64,000 nt of DNA, from assembly GCA_023143095.1 (NCBI GenBank), contig JAGLIF010000006.1, positions 62,001-126,000 on the forward strand. The letters are read 5' to 3'. Shown one piece after another: positions 27,425-37,441 of this stretch (positions are counted from its first letter, which is position 1; each line of letters starts with the position of its first letter). This stretch comes from Candidatus Altimarinota bacterium (GTDB lineage Bacteria > Patescibacteriota > Gracilibacteria > UBA4473). The position numbers were made by a program, and so were the translations under genes. The notes beneath the pieces are model-generated. The model made no database searches. It had not been told where the DNA came from and worked only from the letters and a program-made list of their open reading frames with translations.

Positions 27425-27450
27425 AGTTTTAAAACCCTGTTTTAAAAACT
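27425..27450. repeat. AT-rich hairpin between pepP-like gene and dprA
   Basis: AGTTTTAAAAC and GTTTTAAAAACT pair over 11 bp with one bulge around CCT. It lies directly before the dprA ATG (27453) and might modulate dprA translation or attenuate the operon. Its TTTTAAAACAGGG complement echoes the junction sequence of the array at 3481-3930. Confidence 0.5.
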
Positions 27451-27452
27451 AA

Positions 27453-28556
27453 ATGATCACTTCTTCCACTAAATATCTTCTCGCTCTACATCGCGGACTC
27501 TCCCTTACTTTCAATCGTTTTCAAAAACTAAATCAATTTTTTGACGGTCATTTTGAAAAAGCCTTTAAGGCAAACATTTCCGATTTTCAAAATGCCGAAA
27601 TTGATATAAAAGGCATTGAAAAATTTTTTTCTTCTCGGAATAAAATTGATCCAAATAAAGAATTGGAACTTTTAGAAAAATGCAATGCCAATGTACTTGT
27701 TTTTGGTCAAAACGACTACCCACTCCCACTTCAAAACATCTCCAACCCTCCATCTCTTTTATTTGTTAGAGGCGAAATACAAGAAACCGATTTTCCATCA
27801 CTTTCAGTGGTTGGTTCACGAAAAATTTCTTCGTATGGCAAACGAGTACTAGCACATTTAGTCGGAGAATTGGCTTCCCAAAATATTACAATTGTCTCTG
27901 GACTCGCTTTTGGAGCAGACGCACTCGCCCACCGCACCGCCTTAGCACACAACTGTCGCACTTTAGCTGTACTCGGTAATGGAATTGATGAAATTTATCC
28001 TCAACAAAACAAACTTTTGGGAGAAGAAATTTTGCAAAAAAACTTAGGCGCCATCATTTCTGAATATTTACCAAAAACAGAACTGCGTCCAGAAAATTTC
28101 CCAATCCGAAATCGAATAGTCGCAGGTCTTTCGAAAGGAACTCTTATTATTGAAGCTGCAAAAAAATCTGGAACTCTCATTACAGCCAGTCTTGCTAATG
28201 ACATGGGACGACTAGTTTTCGCTGTTCCAGGAGAAATCTTTTCCAAAAACTCTATAGGAACCAATCAACTTCTTTATGACGGAGTAGCCCATCCTGCTCT
28301 CTCTGGAAATCAACTGCGAGAAGACTTAGGATTTACTAGCTTGGCTCAAAAAAAGTCTGCTATTCATAACCTCCCAAAAACAGGAATCGAAGCAGAAATT
28401 TTGAAAGTATTTGAGTCCGAAGAAAAACTGCACATTGATGAGATTTTTCGCATTTGTCCATTCCAAAATACTGTTATTTCTTCCAACCTCATGCTTTTGG
28501 AAATCAAAGGTCTAGTCAAAAACATCGGCAACCAAGTTTATGTCAAAGATTTTTAA
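27453..28556 (+). CDS. dprA: DNA processing protein DprA
   Basis: 367 residues. DprA binds incoming single-stranded DNA and loads RecA during transformation. The central Rossmann-like domain shows SVVGSRKISSYGKRV, IVSGLAFGADALAHRTAL, AVLGNGIDEIYPQQN, FPIRNRIVAGLSKGTLIIEA and GTLITASLANDMGR. The C-terminal ~65 residues form a winged-helix-like domain. Together with comEC it argues for natural competence. Confidence 0.96.
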   Translation: MITSSTKYLLALHRGLSLTFNRFQKLNQFFDGHFEKAFKANISDFQNAEIDIKGIEKFFSSRNKIDPNKELELLEKCNANVLVFGQNDYPLPLQNISNPPSLLFVRGEIQETDFPSLSVVGSRKISSYGKRVLAHLVGELASQNITIVSGLAFGADALAHRTALAHNCRTLAVLGNGIDEIYPQQNKLLGEEILQKNLGAIISEYLPKTELRPENFPIRNRIVAGLSKGTLIIEAAKKSGTLITASLANDMGRLVFAVPGEIFSKNSIGTNQLLYDGVAHPALSGNQLREDLGFTSLAQKKSAIHNLPKTGIEAEILKVFESEEKLHIDEIFRICPFQNTVISSNLMLLEIKGLVKNIGNQVYVKDF

Positions 28557-28559
28557 ACC

Positions 28560-28997
28560 ATGAAAGAAAAAATTAAAATTACTTTTGGAATTCTTTTTGC
28601 CGCCGCCTTTGGATTTTTGTGTGGACACCTCAATTTTTCTCCCGAACCGCCAGCTTTGATACAAAAAAAACTACAACCAGAAATCTCCATAATTATTCTC
28701 GAAAAGATCCTCGGGGACGAACTCTTTCTCAAAATTTCTGGTCCTGTCCGAATCCTGTGGGCAAAAGAAAATTTCATCGAAAACGATGGTCATTTCCAAA
28801 TCCCCCTCGGACAAGTCCCCAACAAAAATGATTTGGAATATGAAAAGTTTCCCTATCTAGGTAATGCCAAAACCAAGAAATTCTACAATACCAGCTCTTA
28901 TCACGCCAGAGGAACAGAATCACGCTACCGCCGATTTTTCGAAACAAAAGATGCCGCCATCTCCGCCGGATTCATCGCAAGTAAGTTAGTAAAATAA
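28560..28997 (+). CDS. Small anchored protein with Ada-like C-terminal motif
   Basis: 145 residues. A hydrophobic N-terminus (ITFGILFAAAFGFLCGHL) suggests a signal or anchor. The C-terminal 45 residues (YLGNAKTKKFYNTSSYHARG...FFETKDAAISAGFIASK) follow the spacing of Ada-type metal-binding modules (FhxxxCxxxxxI..N...F.S.eeA...Gy.pC), but the cysteines are replaced by serines. It is 3 bp downstream of dprA, so probably the same mRNA. The function is unknown; a role in surface DNA handling is speculative. Confidence 0.65.
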   Translation: MKEKIKITFGILFAAAFGFLCGHLNFSPEPPALIQKKLQPEISIIILEKILGDELFLKISGPVRILWAKENFIENDGHFQIPLGQVPNKNDLEYEKFPYLGNAKTKKFYNTSSYHARGTESRYRRFFETKDAAISAGFIASKLVK

Positions 28998-29072
28998 AAT
29001 AATGCTAAAAATTTGAACTCAATTAGTCACAAGCAAGGACTTTTTCCAATGTTTTACAAGATAAATAATACC

Positions 29073-29101
29073 TTGTTTTTTACCAAAAAATCTGGTATAA
29101 T
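29073..29101 (+). promoter_or_regulatory. Promoter TTGTTT-17-TATAAT
   Basis: The -35 is at 29073-29078 and a perfect -10 at 29096-29101, with a TGG just upstream of the -10. The predicted start near 29108 leaves a leader of about 15 nt before ATG 29123, without a Shine-Dalgarno. It drives the three-gene unknown unit. Confidence 0.65.
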
Positions 29102-29122
29102 AATCTGATTTATTCGTAAAAA

Positions 29123-31405
29123 ATGAAGTTTATCACCTCCAACAGTTTTCATGAACATTCTTCTTCCGAAAAATTTGTCTATGTTCAACTCTCGGAAATC
29201 AATTCCGACATCATTGAAAAACTCCGCCAAGACAAAACAGACAAAGATGAAAAACTACGCATTCGTGAAGCACAAAAAACCGCAGTTGACTCTCTTAGTA
29301 ACTTCAACACAGATACCTTGAATGATTTTGATAAAAATAACCTTTTCAAAAACAAAGAAAAAGTTGTAGAAAGCACTAAAAAACTTTTTAAAAACAGAAT
29401 ACTAAAGGTTTTGAATACTACACCACCAAATCTTGAGTATAAAGATTTAATTAAAGATCTCGACAACAAATCGGCAGAGGCCATTTTAACAGTTGAAAAT
29501 GTAGATCGAGCACTTACAACACTTCGGACACTCAAAACTGGCTACGAAGAAAAGACCTTTGCTGTAAAAAGTACAAAAAATACTGACGACCAGCTAACCT
29601 CCCGTTGGAATTGGGCAAGACTACAAAAAAGATCACAAAAAGAAAACACCTCAGAGCGTTATGTTTTTGAAGTTCGAAATGAAGTCGTATTAAACATTTT
29701 TGCAGAACTCGACAAACAATTGGCAGAAAAAGAGACTTCAATCAAAGATCAGCTCCAAAAAAACGCTCAAACCATTCGTGAAAGATTTGATGAAATGGAG
29801 CCTAGCAACAAAAAAGCCTTTTTAAAAAAAGTAAAAAATGTTTTCAACGGAGCAACTATGATTCATCTCTCTGATGAAGAAAAATATGTACTAGGAAGTC
29901 TCTCTTTCCTCCAACAAAAAGAAGCTTTTAAAGTACTTGGATGGGATCAGTCTGATATTAAACAAGTATTAAAAGATAGTAAAAAAGAAATGAATTTTAT
30001 TCAGGATGCTGAAAACTCTAGACGAAAAGCACTAGAATCATTTAAAGATAAGAACAAAATAGAATCTTTACAAAAATCTTTACTAACTGGAAATGTCGAA
30101 CCAGGAACTCCTTCTGATGATCTTGACGGACTATTAGATGATTTAAGACCATTTGTAGAAAATTATGGAAATAAAAATCGAAAAACAATTTTCAAAAACT
30201 ATCCACAAACCCTTAAATTAAATCCTCATGAAGAATTTATAGCTTATTGCCAGTTTCTTAGTGCCCCCACTCAAAAAAATCTTGTTGAGACAATAATGAA
30301 AAAAGAATTAAAACAAAGATTTTTGGATTATCTCACTTGGGTTCACAAACAAGAAAAACCTGAAAAAGAGACTGGATTTTCTCAAGAATTTATTGATACA
30401 GAAAAAGAATTAGAAACTATTTTTGAAACTTCAAAAACTACAATTGATGAATTTCGAAGCTATTCCAAAATTGAGGACATAAAACCAACCACTTCAACAA
30501 CTATTGGTAACCTGCGAGCTGAAATCACCCAAAAACGATCTGCTTTTTCACTTTTAACAGAACTTTCTAAAGAAGAAAAAAACATTTTAGAACAACTCCT
30601 TAATACACTAGAAAGAGTAGCAGAAGAGCTAAAAAAACTAGACCAAATATGGAAAAAAGAAAAACAAGAAACAGAAGACTATACTAAAAAAAACAAGTTC
30701 TTATCTACTCTAAAGACTCTACGAAAGAAGGAATATGGCAAAATTCAAAAGCTTCGTGATGGTTCATTTGCATCAACAAGTGAGCAAATTATCGTTGAAG
30801 AAAAAATACAGGCAAGTATAGAGAATCTAGAAAAAACAGAAAAGGATCTTGCAGACTTAAAAGCACCAACATTTACACTTGTAGCTGGAAACTTTTCTGA
30901 AAATTACAAAGATATTGAACTAAAATTAAAAGAAATAACCACTCGAGGTGCAAAAACAAAAAACGACTTTAAAAGTGATAGATTTTTTGAATATTTTCGT
31001 GAAGAGTCTGCCAAAACAAACAATTCTGAGCTAGAAAAAACACTTCAAAAACAACAAATAAAATATATTGATTATTTACTCGCCATGGAACTTGGATCGT
31101 CTGTGAAAGTAACATATCAAACATATGAACACGGAAATCCACCAACTTCAAATGCATTTTTAGATAAATCAAATGACAAAAACTTAGATGATTTAACTCT
31201 TTTAGAAAAAACCGAAAATGGGTCTGTTTTGATTGATAATGCAGGAAAGAACTTAATTTTTATACAAAAATCTAAAAATGGTCGAGCAGAAATCATCTCT
31301 CTTCCAGCTCCAACAAATGTATTAACTGAAGGTATTTCCCAAGAATTTAATCCAGGACATAATTATAACTTTGTCGCTTCCCCTTCTTCTATTTTAGCAA
31401 TCTAA
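29123..31405 (+). CDS. Large helical protein of unknown function (module gene 1)
   Basis: 760 residues, not recognised. There is no signal peptide, membrane helix, Walker motif or obvious catalytic triad. Residues ~35-640 are dominated by charged helices rich in Lys, Glu, Leu and Thr, with coiled-coil character. The last ~110 residues turn beta-rich (SVLIDNAGKNLIFIQKSKNG). The N-terminus (HEHSSSEKFVYVQ) resembles that of the 931-residue protein two genes on (KTNTSSQKLVFLN). It ends 1 bp before the next ORF, so the two are surely co-transcribed. Confidence 0.8.
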   Translation: MKFITSNSFHEHSSSEKFVYVQLSEINSDIIEKLRQDKTDKDEKLRIREAQKTAVDSLSNFNTDTLNDFDKNNLFKNKEKVVESTKKLFKNRILKVLNTTPPNLEYKDLIKDLDNKSAEAILTVENVDRALTTLRTLKTGYEEKTFAVKSTKNTDDQLTSRWNWARLQKRSQKENTSERYVFEVRNEVVLNIFAELDKQLAEKETSIKDQLQKNAQTIRERFDEMEPSNKKAFLKKVKNVFNGATMIHLSDEEKYVLGSLSFLQQKEAFKVLGWDQSDIKQVLKDSKKEMNFIQDAENSRRKALESFKDKNKIESLQKSLLTGNVEPGTPSDDLDGLLDDLRPFVENYGNKNRKTIFKNYPQTLKLNPHEEFIAYCQFLSAPTQKNLVETIMKKELKQRFLDYLTWVHKQEKPEKETGFSQEFIDTEKELETIFETSKTTIDEFRSYSKIEDIKPTTSTTIGNLRAEITQKRSAFSLLTELSKEEKNILEQLLNTLERVAEELKKLDQIWKKEKQETEDYTKKNKFLSTLKTLRKKEYGKIQKLRDGSFASTSEQIIVEEKIQASIENLEKTEKDLADLKAPTFTLVAGNFSENYKDIELKLKEITTRGAKTKNDFKSDRFFEYFREESAKTNNSELEKTLQKQQIKYIDYLLAMELGSSVKVTYQTYEHGNPPTSNAFLDKSNDKNLDDLTLLEKTENGSVLIDNAGKNLIFIQKSKNGRAEIISLPAPTNVLTEGISQEFNPGHNYNFVASPSSILAI

Positions 31406-31406
31406 A

Positions 31407-31829
31407 ATGAATTATTCTCAAACCGAACTCGAACAATTCCTCAAGTGGTTTTCCCAACAAGAATCTATTCCACTTCAGACAAGACGAGATTTTTTCAAAC
31501 ATATCAGCGAAATCGGCGGACTCGATGAGAAAGCCATCGCTTTTATAGACAAAACTATTGAATCTATCAAGTCCAAATCCCAAAAAACAGCCAACACACT
31601 TCAACAAAAAATAGATCTGATTTCAGCTGCGTTAAAAATCCAAGAAGAACCAAGACTTTCTCTCAAAGAAAACATCGTGACTGAAATTTCTGATTGGATG
31701 ATAGAAAAAGCTCAAAACTTTAAAAATGTCTTCCAAGAAAAAGAAAATGTCGAACTCAAAAAAGAAGAATCATCTGAAGAAATTCAAAACCAAACTGAAA
31801 TTGATACCCTTAAAGCAGCTATTACCTAA
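31407..31829 (+). CDS. Small helical hypothetical protein (module gene 2)
   Basis: 140 residues, mainly alpha-helical and acidic towards the C-terminus (ELKKEESSEEIQNQ). No membrane segment and no recognised family. It starts 1 bp after gene 1 of the module (stop then ATG) and precedes gene 3 by 40 bp. It could be an adaptor or chaperone for its two very large neighbours; that is a guess from size and context. Confidence 0.7.
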   Translation: MNYSQTELEQFLKWFSQQESIPLQTRRDFFKHISEIGGLDEKAIAFIDKTIESIKSKSQKTANTLQQKIDLISAALKIQEEPRLSLKENIVTEISDWMIEKAQNFKNVFQEKENVELKKEESSEEIQNQTEIDTLKAAIT

Positions 31830-31869
31830 TGCAAATTGACAAAAACTGTAAATAAATTAAAAAGATACT

Positions 31870-34665
31870 ATGAAGAACCTTTTTTTCACACAGTTTAAAA
31901 CAAACACCTCTTCTCAAAAATTGGTGTTTTTGAACACTGGAGATCCTCTAGATGCAGACATAAATCCTGATATTTTAACTGCTCCTGGACGAATTAATCC
32001 TGAATCTAAAGAACAATTTGAGACTGACCAACAAGAAATTCAAGAACTTCATGTTGGTGGCGCCTTGCACTATTTTCGAGAAAATGCTTCACGAGGAGGT
32101 GCAGGATACAGAATAGATGACCCAATGGGAGCATTCCCTGATGCAGAAAAGGCTTTCTGGAATCCTCGTCTTTGGTGGCGCATTCTTCTTAATTCTAAGG
32201 CTCCTGTTTTAGATGTTTTACAACATTCAATGCAAATCCCACAGTTTAATTATCAAAATTCACAGTACAACTATTCTCGAATAGATGGTGCGATTCTTAA
32301 TCAAACATTACAACCAACTCTTAAATCCATCAAAAAAAGTGGTGTCAATCCAAAAACTTGTTCTCTTTCCGCTATAAATCATTGGTCAATTACTAGTAAA
32401 AAAATCTTTGCTGAAATTTTAAAGGAAGGCGAATCTGCCAAAGAAGAATTACTTCCAAAGCTTGATACACAAGAAAACTGGAAAAAGATTTTGAAATTTA
32501 TTTTCCCATTTCAAAAAAAACGTCTCAAGTTTTTATTTGAAAAACAGCTTAATTCTATTAAACAAGGACAAAAGGAAACTCAACAAATTTTAGACTCTTT
32601 GCAACTTCAACGAGAACGACATCTCGAAAATATCCATAATGCCGGAATTAAAAACTTTCTTAAACAGACTCAACTAGCAGGAGACGATGCACAACAAGAA
32701 AATTTTTGGAAATTGATAAGTGAAATCACACAAAACCCAGAAAAATTTATTCAAAATCCCCAAACACAATATGCTGGTATTGATTGGCAATCCGTTTTTA
32801 AAACAAAAAGCCCAACAGATTTTCTAGAAACATTGAAACACTACGGCTACACCGACAAAGTTATTTCCATGCAAAATCTTGATCGATTAGACAGAGATGC
32901 TTCACTGGAAGTTAACCGATTCAATGAACGAACTGAAACCGTAAAAACACAAATTCAAGATACAGATTTTCAAGAAATCTTAAATGCACTTTATACACAA
33001 AGCATTGAATTAGCTCCCTCTGATACAAATTTAGACGCAAAAAAAGTTGTTTCCCATCTCCAAGAAGCACTTGTCCAAATCCAACCAGGTATCAATCTCG
33101 AACAAGATATTTATCAAAACAGCTCTATAAATCGATTAACCCCTGAAGAAAAATTTATTTACTTCATTCGTTATTTTCAAACCCACCTTGATATACTGGA
33201 AAATCTAAACGACAAAACAAAGCAATTTTTGTTACGCTATTTATTTGATCGCAACAATGAAACAAAAAGCTTGTTTGCTACAGGAGGACTTAGCGAAAAT
33301 GCAACTCTTGATAATCAAAAACTTTCTCTTCGAATCGCTCGGCTCGTTGTTGAATCGGCTGATCGTGTCTTTCAGTCACTTCCTAATTTGGGAACTATTC
33401 TCAAAGGACAAGACGGAGAAGCCACTCAAAACGCACTTCGTTCTTTAGAACAACCTGTCATTTATTACGATCAACTGTTGGCTTTTCTCGGAATCACAAG
33501 TCTCTCCTCAGAAGAGACAAGAGCATCTGGTCTATTTTCAAAACTCCCCGAACCACAACAAAAAGCCATACTTAATCTTTCCAAGTACAAAGCATTTATT
33601 GAAAATATTAAAAATAAAATAGAACCACTAAAACAGGAACGAATAGATTTTGAAACCAATGTTTTAGATAAATTACCGCCAAGAGAGTCTGCCTATCAAG
33701 AAAATAGAGATCAATTTAACCGCCTTCAAGAACAAATTTCTCAATCATTAAATATTGACGATGAAAGCTCTCGCGAAGAATCATTAAGAACTGTTCAACA
33801 AAATGCAGCCAATTTACTTCGAACACAGGGAGGACAATTTTCCGTATTGGGAGGACAATTTGAAACACGAGCAAGTAATCTTCAACAACTCGCAACCCAA
33901 ATTCGAGATATTCTTGCCGAGTGGGATCGCGCCCGTGCAGCTCTCGCTGGACAATCTTTCACAAATCTGCCTTCCAATGTTTCTGAACTCGGGGAATTTC
34001 TTACCAGAAGAATAAGTTCAATCATAAAAAATGAACAACAAGACATCGGCGATATCTACGAAGACAACATTATCCCTCCTGAACTTTCTCAACCACAAAT
34101 TTCTTCTATGAATGAACGATTAGGACGATTTTTCAACGAAGCAATTTCAAACAGAATGGAAAACTCTTTTTTATCTTCTCATACGAAAAATATCCAACAA
34201 CAATGGACAGATTTAAAACAAAAACCAATTGGATATATGTTGGATCATTTCGAATTTTCCAATGTCACACACCAAGATGGAAAATTTAATCTTTCTGGGG
34301 CACTTTCCCATATTTCAAATCTTCAAGCTGGAAATAGAACCCTTCCACTTCGTCTTATAAAAAATGAAGAAAACTGTCTAATCTGGGAAACTTCTCACCA
34401 TATTATCGAACTCAAAGCTCCAAGTGGTTCAAGTGGGAAAACTGAAAATATATCCAACATAAGAATTTGGAACAAAACTCCAGAAGAAATTGGTCCACTT
34501 GATCAAAATAAACCATTTCGTGTTCCAAATACAAATGCTGATATATCTGGCATATGGATTACTGCTGGACCAAAAAATCCTCATGTTTCAACACAAGTGC
34601 AAGAAAAAACAAATCTAAATCAAGAAATTCGTCCTCATCCAAGACAACAGCAATTCTCTATATAA
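31870..34665 (+). CDS. Very large protein of unknown function (module gene 3)
   Basis: 931 residues, soluble by appearance and unrecognised. An N-terminal ~150-residue segment contains a Gly-rich stretch (HYFRENASRGGAGYRIDD) and a Trp-rich stretch (AFWNPRLWWRILLNS). Helical regions rich in Gln, Glu and Lys occupy ~190-780. The C-terminus is beta-rich (LPLRLIKNEENCLIWETSHH). The N-terminal TSSQKLVFLN echoes module gene 1. It ends 11 bp from the convergent guaB. Its scale next to the compact neighbours implies a structural or substrate-handling role. Confidence 0.8.
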   Translation: MKNLFFTQFKTNTSSQKLVFLNTGDPLDADINPDILTAPGRINPESKEQFETDQQEIQELHVGGALHYFRENASRGGAGYRIDDPMGAFPDAEKAFWNPRLWWRILLNSKAPVLDVLQHSMQIPQFNYQNSQYNYSRIDGAILNQTLQPTLKSIKKSGVNPKTCSLSAINHWSITSKKIFAEILKEGESAKEELLPKLDTQENWKKILKFIFPFQKKRLKFLFEKQLNSIKQGQKETQQILDSLQLQRERHLENIHNAGIKNFLKQTQLAGDDAQQENFWKLISEITQNPEKFIQNPQTQYAGIDWQSVFKTKSPTDFLETLKHYGYTDKVISMQNLDRLDRDASLEVNRFNERTETVKTQIQDTDFQEILNALYTQSIELAPSDTNLDAKKVVSHLQEALVQIQPGINLEQDIYQNSSINRLTPEEKFIYFIRYFQTHLDILENLNDKTKQFLLRYLFDRNNETKSLFATGGLSENATLDNQKLSLRIARLVVESADRVFQSLPNLGTILKGQDGEATQNALRSLEQPVIYYDQLLAFLGITSLSSEETRASGLFSKLPEPQQKAILNLSKYKAFIENIKNKIEPLKQERIDFETNVLDKLPPRESAYQENRDQFNRLQEQISQSLNIDDESSREESLRTVQQNAANLLRTQGGQFSVLGGQFETRASNLQQLATQIRDILAEWDRARAALAGQSFTNLPSNVSELGEFLTRRISSIIKNEQQDIGDIYEDNIIPPELSQPQISSMNERLGRFFNEAISNRMENSFLSSHTKNIQQQWTDLKQKPIGYMLDHFEFSNVTHQDGKFNLSGALSHISNLQAGNRTLPLRLIKNEENCLIWETSHHIIELKAPSGSSGKTENISNIRIWNKTPEEIGPLDQNKPFRVPNTNADISGIWITAGPKNPHVSTQVQEKTNLNQEIRPHPRQQQFSI

Positions 34666-34676
34666 ATCACAATTTT

Positions 34677-36146
34677 TTACCCTCGATAATTCGGAGAATC
34701 TTTTAAAATCCCAACATCGTGAGGATGTGATTCCCTCAATCCAGCTGCTGTAATTTGTACAAACTCTGCATTTTTTTGAAAGGTTGGAATATCTTTCGCA
34801 CCAGAATACCCCATAGAACTTCGAATTCCTCCGCAAAGTTGAAAAATTTCTCCCGTTGCTTTTCCTTTAAGCAAAATTTTACCTTCAATTCCTTCTGGAA
34901 CGAGTTTTTCTTCCGCCACATTGAATTGAGCATATCGTTCTTTACCACCTTTTTTCATTGCTGCAAGAGATCCCATTCCTCGATAATATTTAAAGGTTTT
35001 TCCATCTGCATAAATAATTTCACCTGGAGATTCTTCCGTTCCTGCAAAAAGTGAACCAACCATCACTGTGCTCGCTCCTCCAGCCAAAGCTTTTGCAATA
35101 TCTCCAGAATATTTAATTCCTCCATCTGCAATAACAGGAATATTATGAGCCTTTGCTACTTCCACAACATTAATAATAGCCGAAAACTGCGGCACCCCTA
35201 CTCCAGCAATAATCCGTGTCGTACAAATTGATCCAGGACCAATTCCAACTTTAATACCATCAACCCCTGCTTTTATTAACGCTTTAGCTGCTTGTGGAGT
35301 AGCAATATTACCACCTACTACCTCTATTTGTGGATAATGCTTCTTGATATATTTAACAGTATCTAAAACCCCTTTTGAATGTCCGTGTGCCGTATCTACC
35401 ACTAAGACATCTACCTCCGCTCCTACAAGCTTCTTAACTCGTTCTTTCATGTTTTTTGCCGGTCCACACGCAGCTGCAACCAAAAGTCGTTTTTCATGAT
35501 CTTTTGCTGCTTGCGGGTATTGTTCGTTTTTTTCAATATCTCTTCGAGTTACCATTGCCCACAGAGTATCATCTTTATTGAGAATTAAGAGCTTTGAATG
35601 TTTTGATTCTTCCAGTTGATCATTCGCTTCCGACAATGTCATTGGCACTCGTGCCACCAATAAATCCTTCAAAGGTGTCATTCTTTCTTCTATTGAACAA
35701 GTAATGTGCTTATTTTTGAGATAATCATTTCGTGTAATAATCCCCACTACTTTTGAAGTCAATGTTCCATCTTCTGTTATAGGTATTGCTTTAAACCCAT
35801 ATTTTTCTTTTACTTGAATCACCGCTGAAATCCGATTTTTAGGTGAAAGCACAATCGGCTCACGAATAAATCCATTTTCAAACCGTTTTACCTTTCGAAC
35901 CATTTCAGCCTGTTCATCTGGATTACAATTTTTATGAATTACACCAATCCCTCCATGCAAAGCCATGGTTATTGCCATCAATTCCTCTGTTACAGTATCC
36001 ATTGCTGCTGAAACAAGTGGAATATTGAGTCTCGTGTTTTTTGTAAATTGTGCTTGCAAACTCACATCCTTCGGCAAAATCTCTGAATATTGAGGAATAA
36101 GCAACACATCATCAAATGTCAATGCTAGTGAAAAATTTTTCATCAT
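34677..36146 (-). CDS. guaB: Inosine-5'-monophosphate dehydrogenase
   Basis: 489 residues; NAD-dependent oxidation of IMP to XMP, committing purines to GTP. The catalytic loop [15 protein letters not shown] contains the active Cys. The TIM barrel is interrupted by a pair of CBS domains (about residues 95-205: [20 protein letters not shown] and [19 protein letters not shown]). The flap region [11 protein letters not shown] is present. The gene could start at either of two adjacent Mets. It is divergent from the sigma-like gene at 36372. purB (56355) supplies the AMP branch. Confidence 0.96.
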   Translation of the reverse strand: MMKNFSLALTFDDVLLIPQYSEILPKDVSLQAQFTKNTRLNIPLVSAAMDTVTEELMAITMALHGGIGVIHKNCNPDEQAEMVRKVKRFENGFIREPIVLSPKNRISAVIQVKEKYGFKAIPITEDGTLTSKVVGIITRNDYLKNKHITCSIEERMTPLKDLLVARVPMTLSEANDQLEESKHSKLLILNKDDTLWAMVTRRDIEKNEQYPQAAKDHEKRLLVAAACGPAKNMKERVKKLVGAEVDVLVVDTAHGHSKGVLDTVKYIKKHYPQIEVVGGNIATPQAAKALIKAGVDGIKVGIGPGSICTTRIIAGVGVPQFSAIINVVEVAKAHNIPVIADGGIKYSGDIAKALAGGASTVMVGSLFAGTEESPGEIIYADGKTFKYYRGMGSLAAMKKGGKERYAQFNVAEEKLVPEGIEGKILLKGKATGEIFQLCGGIRSSMGYSGAKDIPTFQKNAEFVQITAAGLRESHPHDVGILKDSPNYRG

Positions 36147-36310
36147 TCAAAAATAAAAATATTTTAGGAAAAATATAAAATTTAAAGAAAAAGTCAAGAA
36201 ATTGTACATTTCCTCTTTTTTTCAAAATACTTGCTTTTTTTTTGAAAAATACTGATTTGTTGTTTTTTTTATATCAACTTTTTTTGTTATTAAAAACTCG
36301 AGAGAAAAGT

Positions 36311-36339
36311 TTGACAAGGCAGCTTAAATTCACTAAATT
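36311..36339 (+). promoter_or_regulatory. Promoter TTGACA-17-TAAATT
   Basis: A perfect -35 at 36311-36316 and a -10 at 36334-36339 with a 17-bp spacer, followed by a leader of about 25 nt to ATG 36372. The same pair of hexamers with the same spacer precedes rpmH on the other strand. The rest of the 225-bp guaB divergent gap is poly-A/T with no other signal. Confidence 0.65.
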
Positions 36340-36371
36340 CTACTGTGGTTCTATATTAAACTCACACAAAC

Positions 36372-37436
36372 ATGGATCTAAATACTAAAGTTGAGATCGA
36401 TTTTTCGAAACTAATGACTCGAGTTTTGAGTCTTTTAAGCGATAAAGAACGCGATGTTATCCAACGACGATTTTCTCTTGACGGAAGAAAAAAGGAAACT
36501 CTCGATGGAATCGGAAAAGGCTATCAAATAACAAGAGAACGAGTTCGTCAAATTGAGGCAGTTGCTCTAAAAAAATTGGCTCGAATTTCTATGGATCCTT
36601 CTATGCGAAAGATTCATGATCTTGCTTTTGGTATTCTTTCAAGTCATGGCTGTGTTATGTCTGAAGATCATCTCATTTCAGAGATGCTCAAAAATATGCT
36701 TGAAACAAAAAATATAGATGTAAACGCAATGAAACTCGCAATGAGAGTTTCTAACCAAATGATAAAACAAGAAAAAAATCAATTTTTTCGGGCTTTTTGG
36801 AGAACTTCTGAAATGAAACTTTTGGAAGTAAAAAATTGTATCAAAGCAGTTCAAAAATCTATGCAAAAAAAGAAAGTAGTTATGGATGTCAATACTCTTG
36901 CCTCAGTTCTTGCTGAAAACTTTTCTGCTGAAATAATCGCCTCAGTTCTCCATATCGATTGGGGATTCAAAGAAACCGAAGATGGATGGGGTCTCACTAG
37001 CTGGAGACACATAAATCCACGATCAATCAAAGATAAGGTTATGATTATTTTCAAAGACACAGGAAAACCTATGCACTTTACAGACATAGTAAACCATGTA
37101 CTTAAGGGATTCTCTGCAAAAAAAATGGTAACACATCAAGCTATTCATAACGAACTCATTAGACATGATGATTTTGTTTTGGTAGGTCGTGGAATTTATG
37201 CACTGAATGAATGGGGGCTTCCTTCTGGAACTGTTTGTGATTTGATTAAATCTGTACTAGAAGAAAACGGTGGTCCAATGAAAAGACAAGAGATCATCAC
37301 AGCTGTCCTTAAAAAACGAGATATTCGAATCGGAACAATCTCCCTCAATCTTCAAAAATATCCTTTCTTTAAACGAGTAGGACGAGCCGTTTATGGATAT
37401 GAAACCACCCTTGATAATCGAAAAAGAAATAAATAA
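36372..37436 (+). CDS. Sigma-70 region 4 protein fused to a HARE-type HTH domain
   Basis: 354 residues. Residues ~10-75 are a sigma-70 region 4: LLSDKERDVIQRRFSL, then YQITRERVRQIEAVALKKL, the helix-turn-helix that reads -35 boxes. There is no region 2, so it cannot melt a promoter as a normal sigma factor. A helical middle follows. Residues ~218-285 (IKDKVMIIFKDTGKPMHFTDIVNHV...VLVGRGIYALNEWG) fit the HARE-HTH family, which includes the RNA polymerase delta subunit N-domain. A further winged-helix-like repeat (GPMKRQEIITAVLKKRD) ends the protein. Inference: an RNA-polymerase-associated regulator. Confidence 0.8.
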   Translation: MDLNTKVEIDFSKLMTRVLSLLSDKERDVIQRRFSLDGRKKETLDGIGKGYQITRERVRQIEAVALKKLARISMDPSMRKIHDLAFGILSSHGCVMSEDHLISEMLKNMLETKNIDVNAMKLAMRVSNQMIKQEKNQFFRAFWRTSEMKLLEVKNCIKAVQKSMQKKKVVMDVNTLASVLAENFSAEIIASVLHIDWGFKETEDGWGLTSWRHINPRSIKDKVMIIFKDTGKPMHFTDIVNHVLKGFSAKKMVTHQAIHNELIRHDDFVLVGRGIYALNEWGLPSGTVCDLIKSVLEENGGPMKRQEIITAVLKKRDIRIGTISLNLQKYPFFKRVGRAVYGYETTLDNRKRNK

Positions 37437-37441
37437 ACTTC

